From contig JAFKGD010000007.1 in the NCBI GenBank assembly GCA_017307855.1, forward strand, positions 310,001 to 374,000: a DNA stretch of 64,000 nt. Direction: 5' to 3'. Under the pieces are notes generated by a model, which was not told the DNA's origin, did no database searches, and saw only the letters and a list, made by a program, of their open reading frames with translations. Positions 35,881 through 44,759 of the stretch are shown here, piece after piece (within the stretch, counting starts at the first letter, position 1; every line of letters begins with the position of its first letter). Origin of the DNA: Burkholderiales bacterium (GTDB lineage: Bacteria; Pseudomonadota; Gammaproteobacteria; Burkholderiales; Burkholderiaceae_C). Made by a program: the position numbers and the translations under genes.

Positions 35881-37152
35881 ATGGCAACGCATCCCACCAA
35901 CGCCGGCGCGCATGGCCTGCCGCCCGCCACCGGCCCACTCGCAGGGCTCAAGGTCGTCGAGCTCGGCCAGCTCATCGCCGGGCCGTTCGCGGCCAAGACG
36001 CTGGCAGACTTCGGCGCCGACGTGATCAAGATCGAGCCGCCGGCCGCCGAAGGCCGTGCGGGTGGCGATCCGCTGCGCGGCTGGCGATTGGTCAAGGACG
36101 GGACTTCCGTGTGGTGGCAGGTGCAATCGCGCAACAAGCGCTCAGTGGCGCTCGACTTGCGCCAGCCCGAGGCGCAGGACATCGTGCGGCGCCTGGCCGC
36201 CGAGGCCGACGTTCTGATCGAAAACTTCCGCCCCGGCGCGATGGAGGGCTGGGGACTGGGTCCCGACGCGCTGCTGGCCAGCAACCCCGGGCTCGTGATG
36301 CTGCGGGTGAGCGGCTATGGCCAGACCGGCCCCTACCGCGACCGCCCCGGCTTCGGCGTGGTGGCCGAGGCCATGGGCGGCCTGCGCCACCTCACGGGCG
36401 AGCCGGGCCGCGTCCCGGTGCGCGTCGGCGTGTCCATCGGAGACACGCTGGCCTCGCTGCACGGCGTGATCGGCATCCTGATGGCGCTGCACCACCGCGG
36501 GCGCACCGTGTCGCCCACACTGCCGCGCGGCCAGGGCCAGGTGATCGACGTCGCGCTCTACGAAGCGGTGTTCAACTGCATGGAAAGCCTGCTGCCCGAG
36601 TACGACGCGTTCGGCGCGGTGCGCGAAGCCGCCGGCTCGGCTCTGCCCGGCATCGCACCCACCAACGCCTACCGCTGCGCCGATGGCGGCTGGGCGCTGA
36701 TCGCGGGCAATGGCGACAGCATCTTCCGCCGGCTCATGCAGCGCATCGGCCGGCCCGACCTGGCCGACGACGGCCAGTTGGCACACAACGCCGGCCGTGT
36801 CGCGCGCGTGGCAGAACTCGATGCCGCCATCGGCGCCTGGGCCGCCACGCAATCCACCGGCGACGCGCTGGCCGCGCTGGCCGAGGCCGGCGTGCCTTCG
36901 GGCCGCATCTACACCGTGGCCGACATCGCGGCCGATCCGCATTACGCGGCGCGCGGCATGCTGCAGAAGGTGACGCTGCCGGACGGAAGCGCGCTCGCCG
37001 TGCCCGGCTTCGTGCCCAAGCTCTCGGTCACGCCCGGCGGACACCGGCGCAATGCGCCCGCACTGGGCCAGGACACCGACGCCGTGCTGCGCGAAGTGGG
37101 CCTCAGCGAAGCGCAGATCGCCGCGCTGCGCGAGCGCGGGATCGTCGGATGA
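35881..37152 (+). CDS. CaiB/BaiF-type CoA-transferase
   Basis: 423 residues, class III CoA-transferase. LKVVELGQLIAGPFAAKTLADFGADVIKIE-type N-terminus, IENFRPGAMEGWGLG, and the active-site Asp188 in GVSIGDTLASLHG. It moves CoA between acyl-CoA donors and a carboxylic acid acceptor; the physiological pair is not evident. It lies 61 bp after the aminopeptidase gene and next to a divergent-facing acyl-CoA-binding protein gene, consistent with acyl-CoA metabolism. Confidence 0.9.
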   Translation: MATHPTNAGAHGLPPATGPLAGLKVVELGQLIAGPFAAKTLADFGADVIKIEPPAAEGRAGGDPLRGWRLVKDGTSVWWQVQSRNKRSVALDLRQPEAQDIVRRLAAEADVLIENFRPGAMEGWGLGPDALLASNPGLVMLRVSGYGQTGPYRDRPGFGVVAEAMGGLRHLTGEPGRVPVRVGVSIGDTLASLHGVIGILMALHHRGRTVSPTLPRGQGQVIDVALYEAVFNCMESLLPEYDAFGAVREAAGSALPGIAPTNAYRCADGGWALIAGNGDSIFRRLMQRIGRPDLADDGQLAHNAGRVARVAELDAAIGAWAATQSTGDALAALAEAGVPSGRIYTVADIAADPHYAARGMLQKVTLPDGSALAVPGFVPKLSVTPGGHRRNAPALGQDTDAVLREVGLSEAQIAALRERGIVG

Positions 37153-37158
37153 ACAGGG

Positions 37159-37413
37159 TCAGCTGAGCGAGTCGATCAGGTCGATGTAGGCCTGCTTGGC
37201 ATCGTCGGCCGACTTGCCCTTGTTGGCGTTCCACGCATCCCATTTGGCGCGGCCCACGAGATCGCTGAAGCCGGGCTTGGCAGCGCCGTTGTCGCCTTCG
37301 GTGGCCTGCTTGTACAGGCCGTAGATCTTGAGCAGCGTCGGATTGTCCGGACGCTCGCTCAGGCTCTTGGAATTGGCGACGGCGGCTTGGAACTGGGTGT
37401 CGAGGTCGGACAT
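37159..37413 (-). CDS. Acyl-CoA-binding protein
   Basis: 84 residues from the ATG at 37413. A four-helix ACBP: FQAAVANSKSLSERPDN, LLKIYGLYKQATEGD, KPGFSDLVGRAKWDAW and the closing YIDLIDSL. It binds long-chain acyl-CoA in the cytosol. It is convergent with the CoA-transferase gene with a 6-bp gap, and is probably its own unit. Confidence 0.93.
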   Translation of the reverse strand: MSDLDTQFQAAVANSKSLSERPDNPTLLKIYGLYKQATEGDNGAAKPGFSDLVGRAKWDAWNANKGKSADDAKQAYIDLIDSLS

Positions 37414-37498
37414 GGTGTGGGCTGTAAGGACTCGCGTCCGGGGCAAGGATGGCGCGCGCAGCGCCGCGTACGGCTATCTTAGGCCAGCAGGCCCGCGC

Positions 37499-38275
37499 TC
37501 AACGCGCATGCGCACCGAAGCGCAGATCGGCCATGGCGAGCAGGCCGTCGAAGATGAGGCTTTCGGACAGTTCGCATTCGAAGCCCATGAAGGGCGCCAT
37601 CTTCCAGCCCGCGCCTCCGGTCATCACGCACACCGGCGTCTCGCCATCGTGCTCGTGCAGATGGCGCACCATGCGCGCCACGGCACCGGCGATGGCGTAG
37701 GTGCCGCCGCTGGTCAGCGCGTCGCTGGTGTTGGTGGGGAAGGTGCGCACTTCGCCCGTGGGCACGTGCAGGCCCGCCGTGCCCGATTCGAGCGCACGCA
37801 GCATGATGCCGTGGCCCGGCAGGATGAGGCCGCCCAGGAACCGGCCCGACCGGTCGACCGCTTCGACGGTCACGGCCGTGCCCACCATCACCACCACCAT
37901 CGGACGTGCCGGTCCTGCGGCCAGCAGACGCTGCCGCGCGCCAATCATGGCGACCCACCGGTCGGCTCCCAGCCGCGTCGGATGGTCGTAGCCGTTGACC
38001 AGGCCTGCCTCCGCAGCCGACGAGACCACCCACTGCGGCGTCACGTCCCACAACTCCATCTGCTCCTCGGCACGGCGCCGCGCTGCGTCGCCCGCGACCA
38101 CGCAACCGATCATGCGATCGGGCACCGGCAGCGAGGCCCACGGTCCTTCGGCCAGCTGTTCGATGTTCTCCAGGAACTCTGCGCCCTGCGCCATCGGTTC
38201 GGCGCCGGGGCGTGGCTGGTCGTAGAGCGCCCACTTGAGACGGGTGTTGCCGATGTCGAGGGCGAGCAGGTTCAT
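37499..38275 (-). CDS. coaX: Type III pantothenate kinase
   Basis: 258 residues. It phosphorylates pantothenate, the first step of CoA synthesis. ASKHA-fold signature [16 protein letters not shown] at the N-terminus, [21 protein letters not shown] and [15 protein letters not shown]. The start is the ATG at 38275. In many Burkholderiales it follows birA; here no birA gene is present upstream and the LuxR gene comes next, 20 bp away in the same direction. Confidence 0.93.
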   Translation of the reverse strand: MNLLALDIGNTRLKWALYDQPRPGAEPMAQGAEFLENIEQLAEGPWASLPVPDRMIGCVVAGDAARRRAEEQMELWDVTPQWVVSSAAEAGLVNGYDHPTRLGADRWVAMIGARQRLLAAGPARPMVVVMVGTAVTVEAVDRSGRFLGGLILPGHGIMLRALESGTAGLHVPTGEVRTFPTNTSDALTSGGTYAIAGAVARMVRHLHEHDGETPVCVMTGGAGWKMAPFMGFECELSESLIFDGLLAMADLRFGAHAR

Positions 38276-38294
38276 GGTGGCGCGATTATCGATG

Positions 38295-38963
38295 TCAGAT
38301 CGCCCCGATCCAGCAGGCGCGCTGGATGGCGGCCATCTTGCTGTCGACCTTGAGCTTGGCCATGGCGTTGGCCAGGTGATAGGTGATGGTCCGGTCTGCG
38401 CAGCCCAGGCGCAGCGCGCTCTCATGGGCCGTGAGTCCTTCGAAGGCGAGCGCCAGGCATTCCAGCTCCCGCGGACTGAGCTTGCAGCGCGCCTGGGCAG
38501 CGGCGCGCTTGATGACCGGCCAGATGTTGAACGCCGACCAGGCCAGCAGCGCGGCCTCGGCGCGGTCGTGCAGCTGCAGGGGACTGAACAGGAAGCACTC
38601 GAACGCGCGACCTGCGGGCAGCGTGAACTCCACGCGCACCAGGGTCTGGAAACCATGGGCGCGCCACAGCATGCGCCAGCGCTCGCCGCTCAGCGCGTCG
38701 CTGCGCGCGAAATGCTGCCAGGCAACCAGCGGGCCATCGGCATCGCGCCAGGCCGAGCCGAAGTCGCGGCTTTGCGCGAGCGCATGGGCGGCATCGTCGA
38801 ACACCGGGGGATGCACGGCCACCACCTCGCGCGCGTCCATGTCGCCGAAAGGATCGGGGCCGAGGACGACCACCGCGTGGACGGAGAACTCGCGCAACGC
38901 GATCAGCCAGTCGCTGAGGATGGCGTCCAGGCCAGGACTGTCAAAGTTAACAGGGGTGTCCAT
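38295..38963 (-). CDS. LuxR-type (solo) regulator beside the CqsA system
   Basis: 222 residues. C-terminal LuxR/NarL HTH (about 160-222): [31 protein letters not shown], then [14 protein letters not shown], as in quorum-sensing LuxR proteins. The N-terminal domain (about 20-150) is compatible with an autoinducer-binding fold ([18 protein letters not shown]) but the diagnostic residues cannot be checked without alignment. No luxI is visible in the window, so it is a LuxR solo. Codons 3-9 coincide with a lux-box-like operator facing the kinase gene, and an almost identical palindrome precedes cqsA. Confidence 0.85.
   Translation of the reverse strand: MDTPVNFDSPGLDAILSDWLIALREFSVHAVVVLGPDPFGDMDAREVVAVHPPVFDDAAHALAQSRDFGSAWRDADGPLVAWQHFARSDALSGERWRMLWRAHGFQTLVRVEFTLPAGRAFECFLFSPLQLHDRAEAALLAWSAFNIWPVIKRAAAQARCKLSPRELECLALAFEGLTAHESALRLGCADRTITYHLANAMAKLKVDSKMAAIQRACWIGAI
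38938..38957. promoter_or_regulatory. Lux-box-like operator, second copy (luxR start / kinase promoter)
   Basis: CTGTCAAAGTTAACAGGGGT. CTGT-N8-ACAG is the symmetry of the V. fischeri lux box. It matches the cqsA palindrome at 18 of 20 positions. It overlaps the first codons of the LuxR gene and lies about 60 bp upstream of the kinase start, where a dimer could autoregulate luxR and control the kinase-regulator operon. Confidence 0.6.
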
Positions 38964-39017
38964 CGACGTTGCAGGGGAGAATCACGACAATAACAGACCG
39001 ATACATCGCCGCTGCCT

Positions 39018-40343
39018 GTGCCCAGACGCCCGTTTCCGCCGCATGACTGGGGGCGCCGGCCGGCCTGGCTGACGGACTGGCCAGGCCGACTGCACGCCCT
39101 CATCGAAGACGCGCTGCGCGCGCCTGTCGAACCCATTCTCAACGCGACGCCCTGGCGGATGCGCTGGATCGGACTGTTCTCGCTGCTGGGACATCCGCTG
39201 TTCGGCTGGATCTGGACGGTTTGGCTGCCCCAGCCCTGGGAGAGCCCCCTGCTGCGCGGCATCGTCGGCTCCCTGGCGGTGCCGATGGTGCTGGGCCTGG
39301 GGATGGCCGACGTCAACTCTCGCCAGACCCGCGTGGTCTTCAGCCTCATCTGCTGGGTGCAACTGCCCCTGTTCTTCAGCTGGATGTACCTGGCCAACGG
39401 CGGCAACACGGTATGGCTGGCCAGCGTGGTGGCGATGATCCTCATCTACTACCACGCGACCGACTGGCGGCTGGCCACGTTCGGAGTGCTGTTCGGCGGC
39501 CTGACCGCGTGGATGATGTTCGGCTGGTTCGGTCCGCCCGAGCCGGCGCTCTCGCCAACGCAGCTGATGACCAACAGCGTGGTGATCGCCTTCGCCTGGG
39601 CCTCGGCGCTCACTCTCGGATTCTCGGCAGCCAACCTGCGGCGCGAGCACCTTCGCAATACGCTGGCGACGGTGGGCATCATGGCGCACGAGCTGCGCAC
39701 GCCGCTGGCCACCATCGCGCTGGTGGGTGACGTGATGGACAACGAAAGCCGCCACCTGCCGCCGGCGCAGGCCGAGCAGATGGAAAAGCTGGCCGTGCGC
39801 GTGCAGACACTGGTGCGCGCCATGCATCATCAGATCGACGCGCAGATCGCCAACGCCCGCCTGCTGAACCTGCCGGCCCACCGCGAACCGGTATCGGCGG
39901 CCAGCGCCGTGCAGGAAGCCATCGCGCACTACCCGTTCCGCACGGCGCGCGAGCGGGCGGCGGTGCAGGTGCTGGTGAGGCGTGACTTCCGCTTCCACGC
40001 CTCGCCACAGCTGTTCTCGCAGGTGATCGACAACCTGCTCAAGAACGCGCTGAAGTCGCTGGCCGCCCAGCCCGTACCGATGCGGCCGGGCGACATCACC
40101 GTGGAGGTGGGCGTGCTGCACAACCGGGGCCGCGTGGTGATCACCGACCAGGGCGCCGGCGTGCCGGGCCACCTGGCCCCTCGCATCTTCGAACCGTTCT
40201 TCTCCACAGATACCGGCAGCGGCCACGGACTGGGGCTCGCGTTCTGCCGCCGCGTGATTGGAAGCCTCGGGGGAACCATCCAGTTGCGGCCCGGCGGCGG
40301 CCGCGGCGCAAGCTTCATCATCGAACTGCCGCTGCTGTCCTGA
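39018..40343 (+). CDS. CqsS-like membrane histidine kinase
   Basis: 441 residues. Six or so transmembrane segments (about 47-205) replace a periplasmic sensor, with the CqsS-type stretch WIGLFSLLGHPLFGWIW...LPQPWESPLLR (about 50-80). H-box IMAHELRTPL (phospho-His 224), N-box NLLKNALKS and G-boxes DQGAGVP and GHGLGLAF follow. Such kinases detect alpha-hydroxyketone signals made by CqsA. It lacks an attached receiver domain, unlike V. cholerae CqsS, and is followed after 30 bp by a separate response regulator. GTG start with no visible Shine-Dalgarno sequence. Confidence 0.88.
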   Translation: MPRRPFPPHDWGRRPAWLTDWPGRLHALIEDALRAPVEPILNATPWRMRWIGLFSLLGHPLFGWIWTVWLPQPWESPLLRGIVGSLAVPMVLGLGMADVNSRQTRVVFSLICWVQLPLFFSWMYLANGGNTVWLASVVAMILIYYHATDWRLATFGVLFGGLTAWMMFGWFGPPEPALSPTQLMTNSVVIAFAWASALTLGFSAANLRREHLRNTLATVGIMAHELRTPLATIALVGDVMDNESRHLPPAQAEQMEKLAVRVQTLVRAMHHQIDAQIANARLLNLPAHREPVSAASAVQEAIAHYPFRTARERAAVQVLVRRDFRFHASPQLFSQVIDNLLKNALKSLAAQPVPMRPGDITVEVGVLHNRGRVVITDQGAGVPGHLAPRIFEPFFSTDTGSGHGLGLAFCRRVIGSLGGTIQLRPGGGRGASFIIELPLLS

Positions 40344-40373
40344 GTCCCGACGATTCAAGAATCCATCGACACC

Positions 40374-41348
40374 ATGACCTTCCCGCTGTTCCACACTCCC
40401 GGCACCATCGTGTTTCTCGACGACGATCCGGACTACCTGGAAATGCTGGCGCTCGTCCTTCCACGCGAGTGGAGCGTGGAGTTGTACCTGCGCCCTTCCG
40501 ACTGCGTGGCCCGCCTGCAGGCCGAGCCGCCGCAATGGGAGGCCGACGCCTGGGCGCAGCAGCAGATCATCGACCGCTGGCGCGAGGGCGCGGCGCTGAT
40601 CCCGCAGATCCTGCGCTACTGGGATCGCAACACCGCGCGTTACGACCTCACGCGCGTGCTGGTGGTGGACTACTCGATGCCTGCGATGGATGGACTGCAG
40701 GTGCTCGACGGCATCGTCGACTGGCCAGGCTCGCGCGTGCTCCTCACCGGGCAGGCCGACGAGCAGATCGCCGTCAACGCATTCAACCGCGGACTGATCG
40801 ACCAGTTCCTTGCCAAGCAGAGCCCCGACATCTCGCGCAGGCTGGTGGATGCGCTGCATCGGCTCATGGCCACGGGAAGCGAGCGGCAATCGCGCGTGTG
40901 GCGCTCCACGCTCACGCCGGGCCAGCTCGCGCAGTTGCGCAACATCGACGTCGCCAACGACATCCAGCACGTGGCACAGCGCTGGGTCGAGCACGCCGTC
41001 ATCGGCGAGCCGTTCGGCATCCTGGGCCAGGAGGCGAACGGCACGACCAGCTGGCTGCAGCTCGAGCCCACGGCGCGGCTCGACGAACTGGCCGAGCTCT
41101 GCGAGGCCGCCGGCATGCCGGCGCACGAGGTCATCGACGTGCGCTCGGGCCGCAAGCTCGCGGCCCTCGAACTCGCACAGTCGCTGGGTGACCGGCGTCC
41201 GCCGCAACTCGGTGTCGCCTTCGGGCTGGGCCAGGGGCGAGATCTGGTCGGCGCGCTGTTCACGCTCGACCCCGCCTTCACGCCCGACCCGGCCCACAGT
41301 TACGCGCGCTGGCTGGCCAGCCGCCCGCCGCGCCAGGTGCTCGACTGA
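40374..41348 (+). CDS. Response regulator with enlarged receiver domain, no DNA-binding domain seen
   Basis: 324 residues. Acidic triad D16-D17-D18 (FLDDDPD), phospho-acceptor D99 in VVDYSMPAMDG, T125 and K148 complete a REC site, but about 38 extra residues separate the first acidic patch from D99 compared with a normal receiver. The C-terminal half (160-324) has no HTH, GGDEF or EAL motif. LqsR of Legionella is likewise a response regulator with an unusual output domain. It is the likely partner of the kinase upstream. Confidence 0.85.
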   Translation: MTFPLFHTPGTIVFLDDDPDYLEMLALVLPREWSVELYLRPSDCVARLQAEPPQWEADAWAQQQIIDRWREGAALIPQILRYWDRNTARYDLTRVLVVDYSMPAMDGLQVLDGIVDWPGSRVLLTGQADEQIAVNAFNRGLIDQFLAKQSPDISRRLVDALHRLMATGSERQSRVWRSTLTPGQLAQLRNIDVANDIQHVAQRWVEHAVIGEPFGILGQEANGTTSWLQLEPTARLDELAELCEAAGMPAHEVIDVRSGRKLAALELAQSLGDRRPPQLGVAFGLGQGRDLVGALFTLDPAFTPDPAHSYARWLASRPPRQVLD

Positions 41349-41363
41349 GCCACACACCGCCCG

Positions 41364-42617
41364 TCAGACCGACGCGGCCACTCGACCGCGTTGGCGCCGC
41401 GCGATAGGCCAGTCCCATGGCCGCACTACCGGCGCGATCGCGCGCGTCACCGCCTCGAAGTGCAGCAACTCAGCCTCGGTCAGCGCGGCGTTGAGCGTGA
41501 GCCGCACCATCGCGCGATTCTTGCTGGTGGCCGGCGCGCAGAACACCGCGCCGTGCACGCCGTGCGATTCCAGCGCGTCGCGCAGCACCATGGTGTCGGG
41601 CTCGGTGCCCGCTTCCAGCGCGATGATCTGCTCGGTGCCCTGGTGGATGGGATAGCCGAGTTCGGTCAGCCCCTCGCGGATGCGGCGCGTGTGCGCGAAC
41701 AGGCGCCCCCGCGCATCGTCGGCGCGGCGGATCACGTCGAGCGTGGCGGCCAGCCCGGCCACCTCGTGCGGCAGCAGGCATGAGCTGAAGATGTTGGGAA
41801 AGCTCTCCGACAGCACGTAGTAGCGCATTGCGCGCGGCATGGTGAAGAAGCCCGCCCGGCCTGCGAACGCCTTGGCCAGACTGGCGGTGATGAAGTGCAC
41901 GCGATGCGACAGGCCCAGCGCCGCGCACAGCCCGGCACCGCCTGGGCCGTGCGTGCCCAGCGAGTGCGACTCGTCCACCAGGATCATGCTGCCATGGCGC
42001 TCGGTCACCTCGACCATCGCCGCGAGCGGACAGAGCGCACCGGTGGTGCTGTAGACGGAATCGACGATCACGAGGCCAGGTCCGTGCCGCTGAATCATGC
42101 GGTCGAGATGCTCCGGATCGTTGTGGCGGAATGCATGACCGGTGGCGCGCGCGGCGCGCACGCCTTCCCAGAGCGAGGTGTGGGCCATGGTGTCCACATA
42201 CACGGGCGTGTCGGCATCGGCGATGGCCTGGATCAGCCCGGTATTGGCGGCATAGCCCGACTGGCACAGCAGCCCGTCTTCCTTGCCGAGCCAGCGCGCC
42301 AGCGATTGCTCGAGCCGGTGGGCTGGATGGTCGCTCAGCAGGAAGGCGCCCGACTGGATGACGAACTCGCCGTCCTTGCGCAGCGCATCGACCTGCGCCG
42401 CCACGATCTCGGGGTGGCCACTGATGCCGAGATAGTCGTTGCCGTCCAGGCGCAGGGCCTGCGGTCCGGCAGGTTTGCTGTGGAGGATGAATTTGCCGCC
42501 CCACTCCGCCAGCCAGCGTGGCGCGAAGTCGCGCGCGATGCGCTGGTTCAGGTGCGACGACAGCGGCGGGTCGATCGGGCCGGGCGTGGAAACCGGAGGG
42601 AAATCAAGGATCTGCAT
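41364..42617 (-). CDS. cqsA: CqsA-type alpha-hydroxyketone autoinducer synthase
   Basis: 417 residues, a PLP-dependent alpha-oxoamine synthase of the CqsA/LqsA group. PLP Lys249 in TASLAKAFAGRAGFF, Asp215 and His218 in VDESHSLGTHGPGGAGL, plus the CqsA-specific blocks TMAHTSLWEGVRAA, RHGPGLVIVDSVYSTTG and FCAPATSKNRAMVRL. In Vibrio and Legionella this enzyme makes the signal (CAI-1, LAI-1) from an acyl-CoA and an amino acid or SAM. It is convergent with the kinase-regulator pair (16-bp gap) and has a lux-box-like palindrome upstream. GAGG sits six bases before the ATG. Confidence 0.95.
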   Translation of the reverse strand: MQILDFPPVSTPGPIDPPLSSHLNQRIARDFAPRWLAEWGGKFILHSKPAGPQALRLDGNDYLGISGHPEIVAAQVDALRKDGEFVIQSGAFLLSDHPAHRLEQSLARWLGKEDGLLCQSGYAANTGLIQAIADADTPVYVDTMAHTSLWEGVRAARATGHAFRHNDPEHLDRMIQRHGPGLVIVDSVYSTTGALCPLAAMVEVTERHGSMILVDESHSLGTHGPGGAGLCAALGLSHRVHFITASLAKAFAGRAGFFTMPRAMRYYVLSESFPNIFSSCLLPHEVAGLAATLDVIRRADDARGRLFAHTRRIREGLTELGYPIHQGTEQIIALEAGTEPDTMVLRDALESHGVHGAVFCAPATSKNRAMVRLTLNAALTEAELLHFEAVTRAIAPVVRPWDWPIARRQRGRVAASV

Positions 42618-42659
42618 GGGTGGCCTCGTGAAAAAGTGCCACCTATTGAAGATTCAATT

Positions 42660-42702
42660 TGTAAACAAGGGTCTTGTACCCCTGTCAAATTTGACAGGGG
42701 TA
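42660..42702 (-). promoter_or_regulatory. Predicted cqsA promoter overlapped by a 26-bp lux-box-like palindrome
   Basis: Positions 42677-42702 form a perfect 26-bp palindrome whose centre is CCTGTCAAATTTGACAGG, i.e. CTGT-N8-ACAG as in lux boxes. Reading toward cqsA, the right half supplies a consensus -35 (TTGACA, 42688-42683), followed by 17 bp and a weak -10 (TTTACA, 42665-42660). A LuxR dimer here would sit across the -35, the usual activating position, about 60-85 bp upstream of the cqsA start. Confidence 0.65.
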
Positions 42703-42817
42703 GCTCTTCCTGGCGTTGCGTCAACCCACGGGCGCGCCAGGTTATGTAGCTCTTTGGATTTAATTCTGCACCACGCGGGCGCGCGGCAGTGCGCAAACGC
42801 AACAGTGCGATTTGGCT

Positions 42818-44035
42818 TCAGCCCGGCTCCATCGGCAGCGTGCTGGGGGGCGGCGTCAGGTCCGCGGGACGCGGCGAGAGCACGGGCATGGCTGACAGCC
42901 GCCGTGCGACCGCGGTAGCGCCGGTCGAAGCAGCTGCATCAGATACCGGCGGTTCGGGCTCGGCGATGTCGACGCTGCCATGGGGGTCGCTGAAATAGAA
43001 ATCGAGCATGCCGCGTTCGGCCTCGAAGAAGCGCGAAAACGTGACGCCCTGGTTCTGGCTTTCGGCCACATGGAGGTTCAGCAGGAAGATCAGTTCCAGA
43101 TCGTCTTCATCCAGCTCGATCTGCGGCGGATGGCCCAGACGGCTTCCCAGGAACTCCAGCGCCTGATCACGCGTGGAGCCGGGCATCAGCAGCGCGAAGC
43201 GGGACGGGCCGAGCCGGCCGACGAGGTTGCGGCCCGTGGCCAGCGACTCCATGAGCCGCAGCGTCTTCTCCACCGCCAGGCGCGCGATGCGCGAACCATA
43301 GAGACCGCGCAGGCCCGGCAGGTCGGGCGCATCCAGGAAGACGAGCGTGGCCGGCACGTTGCTGCGGCGGCAGTCGGACCACAGGCTCCCACCGTAGTCG
43401 ACGAGGCCATACTCGTTGAGCATGCCCGAACCGGCATCGACACGGCGCTCTTCCAGCAGTTCGTCGGTGCGGCGCAGGACAGCACCCATTCGGATCGAGG
43501 CCGCCGTGAAGATCAGCAGCAGACCGATGCGCGCCACCGTCCCCATCAGCGAGAGATCGGTGCCTGCGAATGTCACCACGCTGAGCGCGATGAGCACGTT
43601 CACGCCCAGCAACACCCAGGCATGGGACGGCCGCAGCAGCAGGGCGTAGAAGATGACCGGCACGCTGATCCAGAAGAAGCCGGTGGTATTGCTGGTGATG
43701 CTGCCGGCTTGCAGCCAGGTCATGGCCAGGCCCATCAACGCGAACAGAAGGGCACGGGCCATCAGCGCCGGCTGGTGGCGCGCCGGCCGTCGCCAGGCCC
43801 ACAGGGCTACCGCGAGCGCACCCAGGACATAAGCGGCCATGAGGGGCCGGCTGCCGAAGGTCAGCGCATACATCCATGCGGTGCTCGCGGCGAGCGCGAA
43901 GCCGATCCACGGCTCGATCAGCCCGATGTGTCGCGGCACGCTGGCCCGGTCACGCGTCGAAGCAGCCCGCGCGAAGCCCAGCATCGAGGGCTGCGTGGTG
44001 CCGCCGAAGCGGGAATCACCGAATGCACTGTCCAA
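42818..44035 (-). CDS. Membrane protein with degenerate GGDEF domain
   Basis: 405 residues. Five to six transmembrane segments (about 40-185) are followed by a GGDEF-like domain (about 205-330). The motif that should read GGDEF is GPSRF (RLGPSRFALLMPG), and the substrate-binding residues are not kept, so diguanylate cyclase activity is unlikely. It could bind c-di-GMP or GTP as a sensor, or be a decayed cyclase. It lies upstream of cqsA, same strand, with 200 bp between. No c-di-GMP link can be shown. Confidence 0.75.
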   Translation of the reverse strand: MDSAFGDSRFGGTTQPSMLGFARAASTRDRASVPRHIGLIEPWIGFALAASTAWMYALTFGSRPLMAAYVLGALAVALWAWRRPARHQPALMARALLFALMGLAMTWLQAGSITSNTTGFFWISVPVIFYALLLRPSHAWVLLGVNVLIALSVVTFAGTDLSLMGTVARIGLLLIFTAASIRMGAVLRRTDELLEERRVDAGSGMLNEYGLVDYGGSLWSDCRRSNVPATLVFLDAPDLPGLRGLYGSRIARLAVEKTLRLMESLATGRNLVGRLGPSRFALLMPGSTRDQALEFLGSRLGHPPQIELDEDDLELIFLLNLHVAESQNQGVTFSRFFEAERGMLDFYFSDPHGSVDIAEPEPPVSDAAASTGATAVARRLSAMPVLSPRPADLTPPPSTLPMEPG

Positions 44036-44178
44036 CCGTTTTTCTCCAGGAATCTCTCAGGCGCCGGCACGTTCATCCATCGGAGCGCAGTCTAGAGAGA
44101 ACACGCGCTGCACGCGCTCACGTGGCCGGGTGCTGGACCGCGACTGTGGCACGGAAACGCCAGATTCGTGACAAATTC

Positions 44179-44610
44179 CTAGTTCTGCCGCCAGGGCAGG
44201 CCATGAAAGCGCCACCCCCCTGTGTGCCCGCGTTGTCCCTGCACATCAGGGTCGCCTTCGAAGCCCTCAAGGATGTTGTAGGCCGAAAGTCCCAATTCGG
44301 TCGCACGCTTCGCTGCCGCCACCGAACGCACACCGCTGCGGCAGAGCATCACCAGCTTGCGGCCCCCATGGGCCGCAGCACGAACCTGATCGTCGAAGGC
44401 GGGATTCACCGCCATGCCGGGCCACTGCTTCCATGCCGCGGCCACACTGCCTGGGACGGATCCGACCCATTCGCGCTCGGCATCGGATCGCACGTCGACC
44501 AATACCGCATCGCCGTCCTGCACCCATTGCCAAGCCAGTTGGGGAGAGACGTCGCCGGCATAGCCTTCGGCGGGACGGACAGAGTGGGTGGATGAGGGTG
44601 CCTGGGTCAT
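44179..44610 (-). CDS. Rhodanese-like sulfurtransferase
   Basis: 143 residues from the ATG at 44610. A single rhodanese domain: VLVDVRSDAEREWVGSVPG, then the active-site loop LCRSGVRS with Cys90, and the closing AYNILEGFEGD. Single-domain rhodaneses transfer sulfane sulfur; the acceptor is unknown. Confidence 0.92.
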   Translation of the reverse strand: MTQAPSSTHSVRPAEGYAGDVSPQLAWQWVQDGDAVLVDVRSDAEREWVGSVPGSVAAAWKQWPGMAVNPAFDDQVRAAAHGGRKLVMLCRSGVRSVAAAKRATELGLSAYNILEGFEGDPDVQGQRGHTGGWRFHGLPWRQN

Positions 44611-44759
44611 GGTGCGCCCGATTTTGCCAGCGCAGCGCCTTACAGGCCGTTGCAACCGGCGCGGCTTATTTCACTTTCTTTGCCGCGCATCGATAACGGC
44701 AGAGGACCCTCGTGCGTTCTCATGGAAGGTACGGGCATGATCGCCCGATGGGAGACACC

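Noticed and set aside
38295-38963. A full LuxI/LuxR acyl-homoserine-lactone system
   Set aside because: No LuxI-type synthase is visible in the window, and the N-terminal autoinducer domain cannot be confirmed by eye. Called a LuxR solo.
38982-41357. A 791-codon minus-strand frame opposite the kinase and response-regulator genes
   Set aside because: Arg/His/Gln/Gly-rich shadow typical of high-GC antisense. The plus-strand proteins have complete, ordered motifs.
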